From Acidobacteriota bacterium (GTDB lineage: Bacteria; Acidobacteriota; Holophagae; Acanthopleuribacterales; Acanthopleuribacteraceae), in the NCBI GenBank assembly GCA_002747255.1, contig PDUC01000035.1, positions 21,206-85,205 of the forward strand: a stretch of DNA of 64,000 nt, written 5' to 3'. The notes beneath the pieces are model-generated. The model was not told the origin of the DNA. It saw nothing but the letters and a program-made list of their open reading frames with translations, and ran no database searches. Below are positions 1 to 8,987 of this stretch, piece after piece (position 1 is the stretch's first letter; each line of letters opens with the position of its first letter). The position numbers were made by a program, and so were the translations under genes.

Positions 1-679
1 TTTCAAATTCCTGATCTTCAAGTTTGACCAGTTTTCCATGTTGGTGGTTCCATGATTGCAGCTTTTGTCCGAATTTTCCCAATAAACTTTGCATGGTGTC
101 GGGAAAAACAAAGGTCTTGCCCTTAATGGCCTTATTAAAATCAGCAAACAGGAAGAGCCCCTTAAAGATGGTGTGATACTGGGTTCTTTTCGAGCCGTTG
201 CTGTTGGTTTGAGTTTTGTACTGTGTGTGCAATTCAGAAAAGGCAAATCTGGTCTTACCCTCAATCCCTATAATGTAGTCGTCTCCGTTGTAGCGGCTGT
301 AGGAATGCTTGAATAGTTCACTATTGGCATAAACCTCTTCCGGTATATAGCTATCAGGTGAATAAGTCCATTCAGGATTGTGATGGAGAATGATCTCTCT
401 GACAACTTGCTCTTTGAATTGGGTTTTGTATTTTTTTACAGCAGAATAAGCCCAGGTGAAAAAGATCGAAAGGGCGCCGAGATAGAGGATTAGCATGCCA
501 AGTAAAATCCAGAAAGATATATGGGTTCTTGTATTAATAAGAATTGCAATCGAAAAGGGCACGATCACGCCGAGCAATGAAAGTGAAATTAAAAGGCGGT
601 TTCGGGCCTTTTTACGCAACACTTCTAAACCCTTTGTTTTTTCAAGCAACATTTGGTTGGTCAGTTTGGCTTCCTCCAT
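1..679 (-). CDS. DUF3137 family membrane protein, cut by the left edge
   Basis: The first 226 codons of a minus-strand gene can be read from ATG 679-677, preceded by a strong GGAGG about 7 bases upstream; the gene runs off the window. The translation has a charged N-terminal helix, two adjacent membrane segments (about residues 29-50 and 57-77) and then a soluble part. That part contains FSELHTQYKT (about 138-147) followed by TIFKGLFLFADFN, the hallmark of DUF3137 proteins. Family function is unknown; these genes often lie next to lemA, which would be beyond the edge. The family call is from motif memory and fairly firm; the missing C-terminus is simply outside the window. Confidence 0.8.
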   Translation of the reverse strand, partial: MEEAKLTNQMLLEKTKGLEVLRKKARNRLLISLSLLGVIVPFSIAILINTRTHISFWILLGMLILYLGALSIFFTWAYSAVKKYKTQFKEQVVREIILHHNPEWTYSPDSYIPEEVYANSELFKHSYSRYNGDDYIIGIEGKTRFAFSELHTQYKTQTNSNGSKRTQYHTIFKGLFLFADFNKAIKGKTFVFPDTMQSLLGKFGQKLQSWNHQHGKLVKLEDQEFE

Positions 680-823
680 GAAACGCCTCCTTTTTTATAC
701 CTATGATGTTGATGAATATACTATAGCATTTTTATCGCTAGTTAATAATCCTGATTCTTAGTTACCTTAAGGACAGCGCACTTCGGGCGAATGATCTCCT
801 TTGTGTTTAACGTTTACAACGTC

Positions 824-862
824 AAAAAAAAAGAGTGCAACCGTGATTGCACTCTTTTTTAT
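824..862. terminator. Bidirectional intrinsic terminator
   Basis: A perfect 10-bp stem, AAGAGTGCAA (831-840) with TTGCACTCTT (847-856), has a 6-base loop. A-runs on the left and T-runs on the right let it work on either strand. It lies directly downstream of the minus-strand IPTL-CTERM gene. Confidence 0.85.
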
Positions 863-883
863 AAAGCTGATTTATTTAATCAA

Positions 884-1555
884 TTACTGGCGTTTTCTTA
901 TGGTTATCAATGCGACACCTATCGCCAGGAAGAGACCGATGAAACCGATCAGACCCCATTCTCCTAAAGTAGGAACACCGCCTGATGCTGTATCTCCATC
1001 AATAGTGAGTCTGTAGTCACCGCCTGTTTCACCTGGCACTGTAGTGTGAACGACTACAACAAGATTTTCACCTTCTGGTACATTGACTGATAGGGAAGTT
1101 ACTGTTGTGGGCGGCTCACCCGCGCTGAACCCAGGGTCACCTAAATAGTTTGCACAAATGTCATTGGGATTAAAAGCCGTTGAATAAGCATTGACTTGAT
1201 AATTTGCTCCAGTTTGTTCCAAAACTTCTAATTGGATCGTAACACATCCCGAGGCCTGAACAGTATAGGCATCATAAGCTCTTCCGGGATCCGTATCCCA
1301 GACGTCACACACTTTTGGAACAGCACAAGTGCTGGGTACTCCATTGCGGTTGAGTCTGCCAACTTGTTCACCTGTCTCAAAGGGTATTGAAGGACTGCCA
1401 CTGCCGAGGGTGCCTTCAATCACCAGGGCGGCTCTTCCAATTTGCGGACCTGGAGTAATTGCGGCTTCGTTGTCTGTGCGATCAGAATTGGCAAAAACCA
1501 ATCCAGTTACAACAACACTTATTATAAGTACCATCATTTTTCTAGTATGAATCAT
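884..1555 (-). CDS. Secreted protein with IPTL-CTERM sorting domain
   Basis: This encodes a 223-residue exported protein. I chose ATG 1555-1553 because AACAGGAGA lies just upstream and the protein then starts with a clean signal peptide (MIHTRKMMVLIISVVVTGLVFA). The last ~30 residues hold VPTLGEWG, a hydrophobic helix and a terminal RKRQ, which is the IPTLxxWG-CTERM signal processed by exosortase H-type enzymes in other bacteria. The middle is rich in beta-strand and Thr/Gly/Pro residues, with four Cys (two close together in TCAVPKVC), and resembles a pre-peptidase-type domain (the stretch around VPEGENLVVVVHT). It is probably anchored at or released from the cell surface. The sorting call is strong; the function is unknown. 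Confidence 0.8.
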   Translation of the reverse strand: MIHTRKMMVLIISVVVTGLVFANSDRTDNEAAITPGPQIGRAALVIEGTLGSGSPSIPFETGEQVGRLNRNGVPSTCAVPKVCDVWDTDPGRAYDAYTVQASGCVTIQLEVLEQTGANYQVNAYSTAFNPNDICANYLGDPGFSAGEPPTTVTSLSVNVPEGENLVVVVHTTVPGETGGDYRLTIDGDTASGGVPTLGEWGLIGFIGLFLAIGVALITIRKRQ

Positions 1556-1946
1556 TTTTTTTCTCCTGTTGTAAGGACAATATAGTAACTGATCACCAAA
1601 ATTTATTAACATAACTATCTATTTTTTTACCAATAATGGCCACAAGTCCTTACTGCTGCATCCTACTACATAAGAAAGCAAAATGTCCACTAAAAGTGAT
1701 CCTAAATGGATATTGGATTCTCTTTTCAACTGTTAATATGATTTCATTTAAATCTAAGAATGCAATTACCCGAAACATTGGGACAAAGTCGGGTAACGCC
1801 TTTCCAATAGACCCGGAATACCAATAGAAATACGGTTCCTGTGGCTGGTATTCCTTCAGACGTAAACTGTTGCGTCGTATACTGAACCAAGGATAAGTTG
1901 AATAATTTGAATTTAGTTGAGCACTCCAGCAAATCTGCTTGCCCTG
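1556..1946. other. Intergenic region, no gene seen
   Basis: These 391 bases lie between two minus-strand genes. It should hold the promoter of the IPTL-CTERM gene and the end of the yqgE transcript. The short open frames inside have no ribosome-binding site or recognisable residues. I see no clear terminator. Confidence 0.5.
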
Positions 1947-2519
1947 TCAGTGAATCGACGAATTGAGTGTAAATGTGCCTGGGTCGATACCCATAGACTG
2001 AAAACAGGCTTCCCAGACGCAGTCCCATGGAGTTTGAAAGATAAGTTTCTCATCGATTTCTAAAGTGAGCCACCATCCTTCGGCAATTTCAGTTTCAAGT
2101 TGATTGGCACCCCAGCCGGAAGATCCGAGTAACACTCTCATAAACTCCGGAGGATTTTCGGTTAGCGCAGCCAGGTGTTGGGTTGTTCCCGACAGGTATA
2201 ATCCATCGCTAATGCGAAAAGGAGGAGGATTCAAACTGCCGCGGTATTTGCTGTGAAGGATCCAGCCCTGTTGTTTCAGGACAGGGCCGCCAGACCATGC
2301 AATTGCATCGGTATCGTCTGTGTTTGAGATCTTCAATTCGTTCAAAATATCGGTCAGTTTGAGGTCCAGTGGTTGATTGATGACAAACCCAACCGAGCCT
2401 TCTTTTTTGTGTTCCGCCAGCAAGACAACTGTTTTACTGAAATTGGGGTCCAGCAGTTGCGGGATGGCCAGCAGCAGGCAGGGTGCCATGCTTCCGTGAT
2501 CGTTGTGCTGGTTGGTCAT
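1947..2519 (-). CDS. yqgE: YqgE/AlgH family protein (UPF0301)
   Basis: The 190-residue protein matches the YqgE/AlgH family across its length. Landmarks are LLLAIPQLLDPNFSKTVVLL near the N-terminus, GSVGFVINQPL, WSGGPV and LGSSGWGANQLETEI followed by GWW. AlgH was named as a regulator in Pseudomonas, but the biochemical role is not settled. The start at 2519 has AGGAGAG about 5 bases upstream; an inner Met (residue 11) is a possible alternative. It begins 13 bases after the stop of the aminotransferase gene on the same strand, so the two are probably co-transcribed. Confidence 0.9.
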   Translation of the reverse strand: MTNQHNDHGSMAPCLLLAIPQLLDPNFSKTVVLLAEHKKEGSVGFVINQPLDLKLTDILNELKISNTDDTDAIAWSGGPVLKQQGWILHSKYRGSLNPPPFRISDGLYLSGTTQHLAALTENPPEFMRVLLGSSGWGANQLETEIAEGWWLTLEIDEKLIFQTPWDCVWEACFQSMGIDPGTFTLNSSIH

Positions 2520-2532
2520 GTGCTCTCCTGCT

Positions 2533-3708
2533 TTAAAGCTGTCGATTCGGGTCTGTAAAGGGATGGTTCGTCAATCTTTGGATAGCTGTTTTGATATGCG
2601 ACTGTTCCAGACAGAGTGAGGCTCTGGCGTAACGCTTTCCGTTGCTCCCAAACATGCTTCCCGGAGAAAGGAACAGGTGTCTTTGCGTGAGGAGTTGATC
2701 CAGGAATAAGTCAACATCGGAGATACGCGACGGAGCTTCTGCCCATACGTAAAGTCCAGTTTGACCCTCTGGAATCCTGAAATGCAACAATTTGAAAATC
2801 TCTTCAACCAGAGCACGGCGTTTTTCGAGAATGACATTTTGCTCCTCCCGCCATGTGGAGCTCACTTCCAGAGCGGTGATAGCCGCTTTTTGAATGGGTA
2901 GGAACTGTCCCGAATGGAGGTGACTGAACAAGTGAAAAAGAGGTTCTATGTGTGAAGAGCTGCCGCATATCATTCCCAGTCTCCAGCCAGCCATGTGATA
3001 CGTCTTGCTGAAGGAGTTTAATTCAAGGCAGTGCTGCAGTGCGCCTTCAATTTGCAGTGGACTGACAGGTTCCCGGGACGTCAAAAGTCCGTAGGGGTTG
3101 TCGTGGCAAATCAATATATCGTGTTTCTTCGCAAATTGAACGGCTTCCTCAAAAAGTTCAGTGCATCCTGAGGCACCTGTTGGCATGTGGGGATAATTCA
3201 TCCAGAGAAGTTTGACTCGATCCAGATCCATTTGTTCGAGTTTGGCAAAATCCGGGTACCAGTTTGACTGTTCCTGCAAACTATACGGGATGGGAATGCC
3301 GCTTGCCAGAAGGGTGGAAGCTTCGTAGTTCAAATAGCCGGGATTGGGGATCAGCACTTGATCGCCTGGCTCGATGTAACACAGGGAGATGAGATACACC
3401 GACTGCTTGGAGCCAATGACCGGGAGGATGTGTTTTTCCGGGTTCAATTCCACATGGTAGTGCTTGTGGTACCAACGCGCTACGGCTTCCCTGAACTCCA
3501 GTATCCCTCGTGATTTTTGGTACCTGTGACAATCAGGGTCGTCGATGTGATGTTTCAGCGATTGAATAACAGCTCTGGGCGGTTTCAAGTCTGGACTGCC
3601 GATACCCAGATCGATAACGTGACCGCCAGAGCGTTCGATTTCTCTGCATTTCCTCAGCTTGGCTGCAAAGGGATATTCCCGCATATGGGCAATTCGAGTT
3701 GACAGCAT
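2533..3708 (-). CDS. Class I/II PLP-dependent aminotransferase
   Basis: A 391-residue fold-type I aminotransferase. Visible family features are DLGIGSPDL near the N-terminus (substrate loop), NYPHMPTGA (the normal NxPxNPTG with one change), CHDNPYG in place of the usual D-x-x-Y (cofactor ring Asp), and NSFSKTYHMAGWRLG with the PLP lysine. Length and motifs resemble LL-diaminopimelate aminotransferase (DapL) and related alanine/methionine/aspartate enzymes; the sequence alone does not decide the substrate. Start 3708 leaves a short leader facing the divergent exoprotein gene. It is first in a two-gene unit with yqgE. Confidence 0.85.
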   Translation of the reverse strand: MLSTRIAHMREYPFAAKLRKCREIERSGGHVIDLGIGSPDLKPPRAVIQSLKHHIDDPDCHRYQKSRGILEFREAVARWYHKHYHVELNPEKHILPVIGSKQSVYLISLCYIEPGDQVLIPNPGYLNYEASTLLASGIPIPYSLQEQSNWYPDFAKLEQMDLDRVKLLWMNYPHMPTGASGCTELFEEAVQFAKKHDILICHDNPYGLLTSREPVSPLQIEGALQHCLELNSFSKTYHMAGWRLGMICGSSSHIEPLFHLFSHLHSGQFLPIQKAAITALEVSSTWREEQNVILEKRRALVEEIFKLLHFRIPEGQTGLYVWAEAPSRISDVDLFLDQLLTQRHLFLSPGSMFGSNGKRYARASLCLEQSHIKTAIQRLTNHPFTDPNRQL

Positions 3709-3929
3709 CTTTTTCTACCTCAACGGACCGAATCTATTCTAGCATGACTTCGGGTGAGAAAAAATGCTCATGAGAAGGGTGCTCAGATCGAAACCGAAAA
3801 AAACTTTTGCTTCACAGTCAAGTTAAACTGCGGTTTTCGGTCTAAAAGTAGCCAAACCAGCTTTCTTCGATGTTCTCTTGCAGTATCAAGTGCGATAGAA
3901 TAGCTTCACCAAAAGTTTGGAGTGGAATC

Positions 3930-6900
3930 ATGAAGAAATGGATCGTTATTTTATTCATTACAGCATGTCTGTTACCTGGCGCTTACGCCAAAAAAGCGAA
4001 AAAGAAGGCGGAAGAGGAAAATGAAGTTATGACTTCTGCCACCTTTTCGGGCTTGAAATGCCGGTCAATAGGGCCAGCCCTGACCTCCGGCAGGATTGCT
4101 GACTTTGCAATGCATCCGGAAAATCGATTCCACTTTTATGTGGCGGTGTGCTCTGGTGGTGTGTGGGAAACAAAAAATGCAGGAACAACCTGGACGCCCC
4201 TGTTTGATAAAGAGGGATCTTACTCCATTGGCTGCATCGCCATTGATCGCAACAACCCCAATATACTTTGGGTTGGAACCGGTGAAAACAACTCCCAGCG
4301 CAGTGTTGCTTATGGTGACGGTCTTTACAAGTCGGAAGACGGGGGAAAGTCCTGGAAACACCTTGGGCTTAAAGAGTCTGAGCATATTGGGAAAATACTC
4401 ATTCACCCCGGCGATTCCAACATTGTCTATGTGGCAGTACAGGGCCCTCTTTGGAATGCCGGCGGTGATCGAGGGCTTTACAAAACAACTGATGGGGGTC
4501 AGACCTTTGAAAAGGTTCTCGATATCAGCCCTCATACCGGTGTTACCGACCTGGTCATGGACCCACGAGATCCCGATACCCTTTACGCAGCATCCTATCA
4601 GCGCAGGAGGCATGTGTGGACTCTGATTAACGGCGGCCCTGAATCGACTATCCATAAAACAACAGATGGCGGTAAAACATGGAAGAAAGTCAATCAAGGT
4701 CTTCCGGCCGGCGACATAGGGCGAATCGGGCTGGCTATGGCGCCTTCAGATCCTGAAAAAATCTACGCGATCGTGGAAGCGGAAGCAGGAAAAGGCGGCT
4801 TTTACCTTTCTACCAATGCTGGCGCGTCATGGACCAGACAGAACAAATACGTTGCAAGCAGTCCCCAGTACTATCAGGAGATCGTTGTGGATCCCAAGGA
4901 TTCGGACACCATCTATTCTCTGGATACGTATCTTCATCGCTCCATTGACGGTGGTAAGACCTTTCAAACACTCAATAAAAACTCGAAACATGTCGATAAC
5001 CACGCCCTCTGGATCGATCCCGATAACACCCAGTATTTACTGATAGGCTGTGACGGCGGAATTTACGAGAGCTTTGACAAAGGGGTGAACTGGAAGTTCA
5101 TGGCCAACCTGCCTGTTACACAGTTTTACCGAATAACAGCCGATAACAGCTTCCCGTTTTACTTTGTCTACGGGGGTACCCAGGACAACTTCTCGCTGGG
5201 AGCTCCTTCACAGACCACTTCGGTTTGCGGTATTACCAATGCAGACTGGTTTGTGACTCTGGGAGGCGATGGTTATAAATCGCAAATCGATCCCAAAGAC
5301 CCCAATACCATTTACGCTCAATACCAGTACGGTGGATTGGCCCGCTATGACAAGAAGAGCGGCGAGCGGGTCTACATTCAACCTCAACCATCGCTGGACG
5401 ACAAGCCCCTCAAATGGAACTGGAACTCACCGCTTATCATCAGCCCTCACAATCATACAAGGCTGTATTATGGGTCAAATGTGCTCTTTCGCAGTGATGA
5501 TCGCGGGAATTCCTGGCAGAAGGTAAGTCCCGATCTCACGCGGCAGGTTGACCGCAATCAGCTGAAGGTCATGGACCGGGTTTGGCCCATCGACGCGGTT
5601 GCCAAAAATAAATCCACATCTTTTTATGGCAGCCTCGTTTCTTTAACCGAGTCCGCGTTGGTGGAAGGTCTTATTTACGGCGGAACAGACGATGGCCTCA
5701 TACAGGTAACCTCCGATGGAGGTCAAAACTGGGTGCGCTATGACAACTTCCCCAACGTGCCACAGTGGACGTATGTCAGTGCGCTAGTCGCTTCACGTCA
5801 CAGCGAAAACAGAGTCTATGCCGCCTTCGACAACCACAAAAAGGGCGACTACAAGCCCTATATTCTGGTCAGTGAAGATCGCGGCAAGTCCTGGCAGCAC
5901 ATAGAAGGTAATTTACCTCAGAAGGGAACCGTCTACTGTCTGGCCGAAGACCATCTCATGCCGGAGCTCTTGTTCGCGGGAACCGAGTTTGGCGTTTTCT
6001 TCACTTCTGATCGAGGTAAGACATGGGTTCAATTGAAAGCCGGTATGCCAACCATTGCCGTTCGGGACTTGAGCATCCAGGAGCGAGAAAATGATCTTGT
6101 TATCGCTACTTTCGGAAGGGGTATTTACATTCTCGATAATTATCAACCGCTGCGTGAACTGACGGAAGCGGTACTGAACGCAGACCATTATTTCGCCGCA
6201 GTCAAAGATTGCTGGCAGTACATCGTTACAAACCCGCTTGGTTATGCTGAAAAAGGTCAACAGGGGGATGCCTTTTTCAATGCCAAGAATCCAGAGTATG
6301 GAGCCGTGCTGACGTACTACCTGAAAGACAGCTACGAGACAAGTAAGCAGAAAAGAAAGAAGCGGGAAAAAGAGCTTGTTAAAGAGGGGAAGAATCCCGG
6401 TTATCCTTCCTGGGAAGAGCTGGAAAAAGAAAAGCTCGAAAAAGGCAGACAGGTGTACTTTGAGATCAGCAACGCCGAAGGTGAGAAAATATGCCGTATA
6501 AAAGGACCTGGATCCAAAGGCGTACATCGCGTGGCGTGGAACTTGAGATATCCAGGAAACAATCCCGCCATAGATTCCGGAAAGAAGAAAAGCCCCCATG
6601 GAAACCAGAATATCGGGTTCCTCTGTATCCCAGGCACCTACTCGGCATCGATGTTTATTCAGGAAGGTGATGAAGTTAAACAAGTAGGCTCTAAACAGGA
6701 GTTTAAAGTGCTGCCACTGGGAAAGACAACCTTCCCGGCAAAAGATCAGCAAGCGCTGCTCAGTTTTAGAAAAGCGTCATCTCAACTGCAGAGTTCCGTT
6801 CGAGGTGTTCGAAAGACACTAAAAGAATTGAAAGACGATTTTAAGCTAATGGAAAAGGTCGTGTTCCAGTATCCCAATCTTCCGGCAAACTTAAAGGAAG

Positions 6901-7214
6901 ACCTTAAAAGCATTAAGGGAACACTCAGAGATATGGAAAAGGTTCTTTACGGCAATAGGCTGGTTCAAAAACACAGCGAGGCGACCTTGCCCGGTTTGAT
7001 GCAGCGCGTCAATTGGATGGCGTATTCCAACCAAGGCTCTCTCTCTGCGCCTACCCAAACTCAGACAGAGACGTTTAAAATCATTCAAGGTCAATTCAAC
7101 GAACTGGTGAAAAATCTCACACAACTCAAGCAAGAGCTTCAGCAGTTCAATCAGGCGCTGGACCGCGCAAACGTTCCGTGGACTCCTGGCAGAACGCCTG
7201 TTTGGCCTGAATAA
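3930..7214 (+). CDS. Secreted VPS10/sortilin-like BNR-repeat beta-propeller protein
   Basis: The start is placed at ATG 3930 (GGAGTGG upstream), giving 1094 residues with a signal peptide ending at AYA, followed by a lysine-rich stretch. At least ten Asp-box motifs of the form S/T-x-D-x-G-x-x-W are spaced through residues ~120-740, for example SEDGGKSW, TTDGGKTW, SEDRGKSW and TSDRGKTW. These are typical of sialidase/sortilin-type propellers and the large glycosyl-hydrolase-like exoproteins common in Acidobacteriota and Gemmatimonadota. The C-terminal third is a Lys/Glu-rich domain with helical segments. No catalytic residues can be assigned, so a binding or degradative role outside the cytoplasm is all that can be said. 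Confidence 0.85.
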   Translation: MKKWIVILFITACLLPGAYAKKAKKKAEEENEVMTSATFSGLKCRSIGPALTSGRIADFAMHPENRFHFYVAVCSGGVWETKNAGTTWTPLFDKEGSYSIGCIAIDRNNPNILWVGTGENNSQRSVAYGDGLYKSEDGGKSWKHLGLKESEHIGKILIHPGDSNIVYVAVQGPLWNAGGDRGLYKTTDGGQTFEKVLDISPHTGVTDLVMDPRDPDTLYAASYQRRRHVWTLINGGPESTIHKTTDGGKTWKKVNQGLPAGDIGRIGLAMAPSDPEKIYAIVEAEAGKGGFYLSTNAGASWTRQNKYVASSPQYYQEIVVDPKDSDTIYSLDTYLHRSIDGGKTFQTLNKNSKHVDNHALWIDPDNTQYLLIGCDGGIYESFDKGVNWKFMANLPVTQFYRITADNSFPFYFVYGGTQDNFSLGAPSQTTSVCGITNADWFVTLGGDGYKSQIDPKDPNTIYAQYQYGGLARYDKKSGERVYIQPQPSLDDKPLKWNWNSPLIISPHNHTRLYYGSNVLFRSDDRGNSWQKVSPDLTRQVDRNQLKVMDRVWPIDAVAKNKSTSFYGSLVSLTESALVEGLIYGGTDDGLIQVTSDGGQNWVRYDNFPNVPQWTYVSALVASRHSENRVYAAFDNHKKGDYKPYILVSEDRGKSWQHIEGNLPQKGTVYCLAEDHLMPELLFAGTEFGVFFTSDRGKTWVQLKAGMPTIAVRDLSIQERENDLVIATFGRGIYILDNYQPLRELTEAVLNADHYFAAVKDCWQYIVTNPLGYAEKGQQGDAFFNAKNPEYGAVLTYYLKDSYETSKQKRKKREKELVKEGKNPGYPSWEELEKEKLEKGRQVYFEISNAEGEKICRIKGPGSKGVHRVAWNLRYPGNNPAIDSGKKKSPHGNQNIGFLCIPGTYSASMFIQEGDEVKQVGSKQEFKVLPLGKTTFPAKDQQALLSFRKASSQLQSSVRGVRKTLKELKDDFKLMEKVVFQYPNLPANLKEDLKSIKGTLRDMEKVLYGNRLVQKHSEATLPGLMQRVNWMAYSNQGSLSAPTQTQTETFKIIQGQFNELVKNLTQLKQELQQFNQALDRANVPWTPGRTPVWPE

Positions 7215-7240
7215 ACTGAATAGAAAGAAGTTGGTGCAAA

Positions 7241-7690
7241 GTGACTGCGTATTTGATAACTACCCTATCCATTGCCATTGGGCTTTTAGTGCTTTTCCTC
7301 ATTCTGAAGACGGTTATGAAAGCCGTGGGGGATTCAATGGGCAGTATGATTGCAGTTGAGTTTCCTGAGGGCGAGGTTCTCATGCAGGAACCGAAGTCCA
7401 CTTTTATGGGTCAAAAATCAAAAGAACTTGCACAAGCAAGCGAGGATGGCGGTTTGGTCTTAACCCGGGATGGTCTTCATTTTGTACCTTCCTCTTCAGG
7501 TATGAGTCTAACCATTCCCGTGGATCGAATCCTCAATCTCTCAACTCCGCGACGTTTTCTCGGTAAATCAAAGACCTTTGAGCTGCTTCAGGTTGATTTC
7601 AAATCTGAAGATGGGGTTGACGATTCGGCCGCCTTTACCGTCAGCAACCCCAAATCCTGGCTTCAAGCCATTCAAAGTGTCATGGGATGA
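7241..7690 (+). CDS. Unrecognised small membrane-anchored protein
   Basis: Starts with GTG 7241, 26 bases after the propeller gene; the Shine-Dalgarno is weak. The 149-residue product has one N-terminal membrane segment (about residues 4-25). A soluble domain of alternating strands follows (GLVLTRDGLHFVPSS, TIPVDRILNLSTPRR, LLQVDFKSEDG), and the order of strands resembles a small PH-like fold. That resemblance is impression only. It is followed at 16 bases by the next gene, suggesting a shared transcript. No family recognised. Confidence 0.65.
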   Translation: MTAYLITTLSIAIGLLVLFLILKTVMKAVGDSMGSMIAVEFPEGEVLMQEPKSTFMGQKSKELAQASEDGGLVLTRDGLHFVPSSSGMSLTIPVDRILNLSTPRRFLGKSKTFELLQVDFKSEDGVDDSAAFTVSNPKSWLQAIQSVMG

Positions 7691-7706
7691 GAGAAATAGG
7701 TGTGTT

Positions 7707-8903
7707 TTGAATAAAGCCGTTCTCTATATTTTGCTCTTTATGTCGTTTCAAGTTACTTTTGGAAATGACAAGCCTGAGCAGACCTATAATGTGCTCAAAA
7801 CCAAAACATACAGAAAGATTCAGGCCGAAAAATTCACACTGTTTTTTTCAGGTGTTTCTGTTCACGAAGCCAGATTATTGGTAGAAGAAGGCTCGTCATT
7901 TCTTCACAACCTGGAGCGAGATTGGGCCTTCACACTGGTTAATCCGAAAATAACCATATCGTTGAATAAGCAAAATAAAGGCGAACCTATTGAATCTGGT
8001 TATGATGGAAAATCAAAGAGCGGGTTTTTGAGAATCCCACGTTTTGATGAGAATGCTCAACACCATTTCAAGCGAACACTCATGACATGTCTGCTCAGTC
8101 AAAACAAGACACCACTGCCTTCCTTCCTTCAAGATGGATTGTGCAGCTATTTTTCGGGAGATACCATCCCCGATATTGGATTATTGGCAACCTATGGTCT
8201 GATACGCCATCCGGCAGTAAATACATTTTTATTGGAGAAAAATGCAAAGGGACGTGATCAGATATCCTATCAGGTGTTTAGTTACTTGTTTGTTGAGAAA
8301 ATGTGGGAAGATAAAAGGGAAAGCTCCATTCAGTTTCTCCAGGCCTATCTGAAGGGACACAACCTTGATAACGCCTTGAGTCAATCGGGGTTGGGTTCCA
8401 TTCAAATTCTACTGAAAAACTTTTCGTTTTGGGCTAGGGCTACTTATAAAATATCGAGAATTCCTGCTTATCCAGGCTTTTGGAAACTCTTCATAACAAT
8501 TGTGTTATTTCTGGTTTTCGTCTATCATATCTGGGTCTCCTGGCTTCGTTCAGGGCTGATATACGAGGTGCTTGAGCCGGAAACAGCAGTGCCGCAAAAT
8601 CTTTTTGTGGGTCCGGTTTTTAATGAACCTCAAACAGGGGAAACAGCGAATAGGGTCAAAGAGAAACAAAAGACGATCCATGCTCATACAATCAGTTTGG
8701 ATGATGAATTGATATCCAAAGAGGGAAATGAAGCAACCCGAAAAGATCCGGAGTCCAGCGATTTAAAAAACGCTGAAAAGATCATCGAACGGGATCTCGA
8801 TGCCTTTTTCGATAGGAATGTAACCAAAAAACAGAACAAGAAACACAGCGAAAATGTATTTAAAGAGCTCGATGAAAGGTTGGATCGCCTGTTTAAAGAG
8901 TGA
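7707..8903 (+). CDS. Exported peptidase_MA-like protein lacking the zinc motif
   Basis: I read this from TTG 7707, with ATAGG upstream; the frame is open further 5' but that part overlaps the previous gene. The 398-residue product begins with a signal peptide (LNKAVLYILLFMSFQVTFG). A region with HHFKRTLMTCLLSQ followed by LPSFLQDGLCSYFSGD (about residues 115-155) lines up with the HExxH helix and the 'LPxWLxEGxAxYxxG' segment of peptidase MA-like gluzincins. The HExxH itself is not there. A membrane segment near residues 255-275 precedes a highly charged tail (about residues 300-398). Probably a non-catalytic relative, held in the inner membrane; function unknown. Confidence 0.6.
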   Translation: MNKAVLYILLFMSFQVTFGNDKPEQTYNVLKTKTYRKIQAEKFTLFFSGVSVHEARLLVEEGSSFLHNLERDWAFTLVNPKITISLNKQNKGEPIESGYDGKSKSGFLRIPRFDENAQHHFKRTLMTCLLSQNKTPLPSFLQDGLCSYFSGDTIPDIGLLATYGLIRHPAVNTFLLEKNAKGRDQISYQVFSYLFVEKMWEDKRESSIQFLQAYLKGHNLDNALSQSGLGSIQILLKNFSFWARATYKISRIPAYPGFWKLFITIVLFLVFVYHIWVSWLRSGLIYEVLEPETAVPQNLFVGPVFNEPQTGETANRVKEKQKTIHAHTISLDDELISKEGNEATRKDPESSDLKNAEKIIERDLDAFFDRNVTKKQNKKHSENVFKELDERLDRLFKE

Positions 8904-8987
8904 GCTTTCAAATCTGGGATAAAATCAGCTGATTTATGTTAAAATCACCCATTGGAATTGAAGATATGAGTACAATCATTTATTGAC

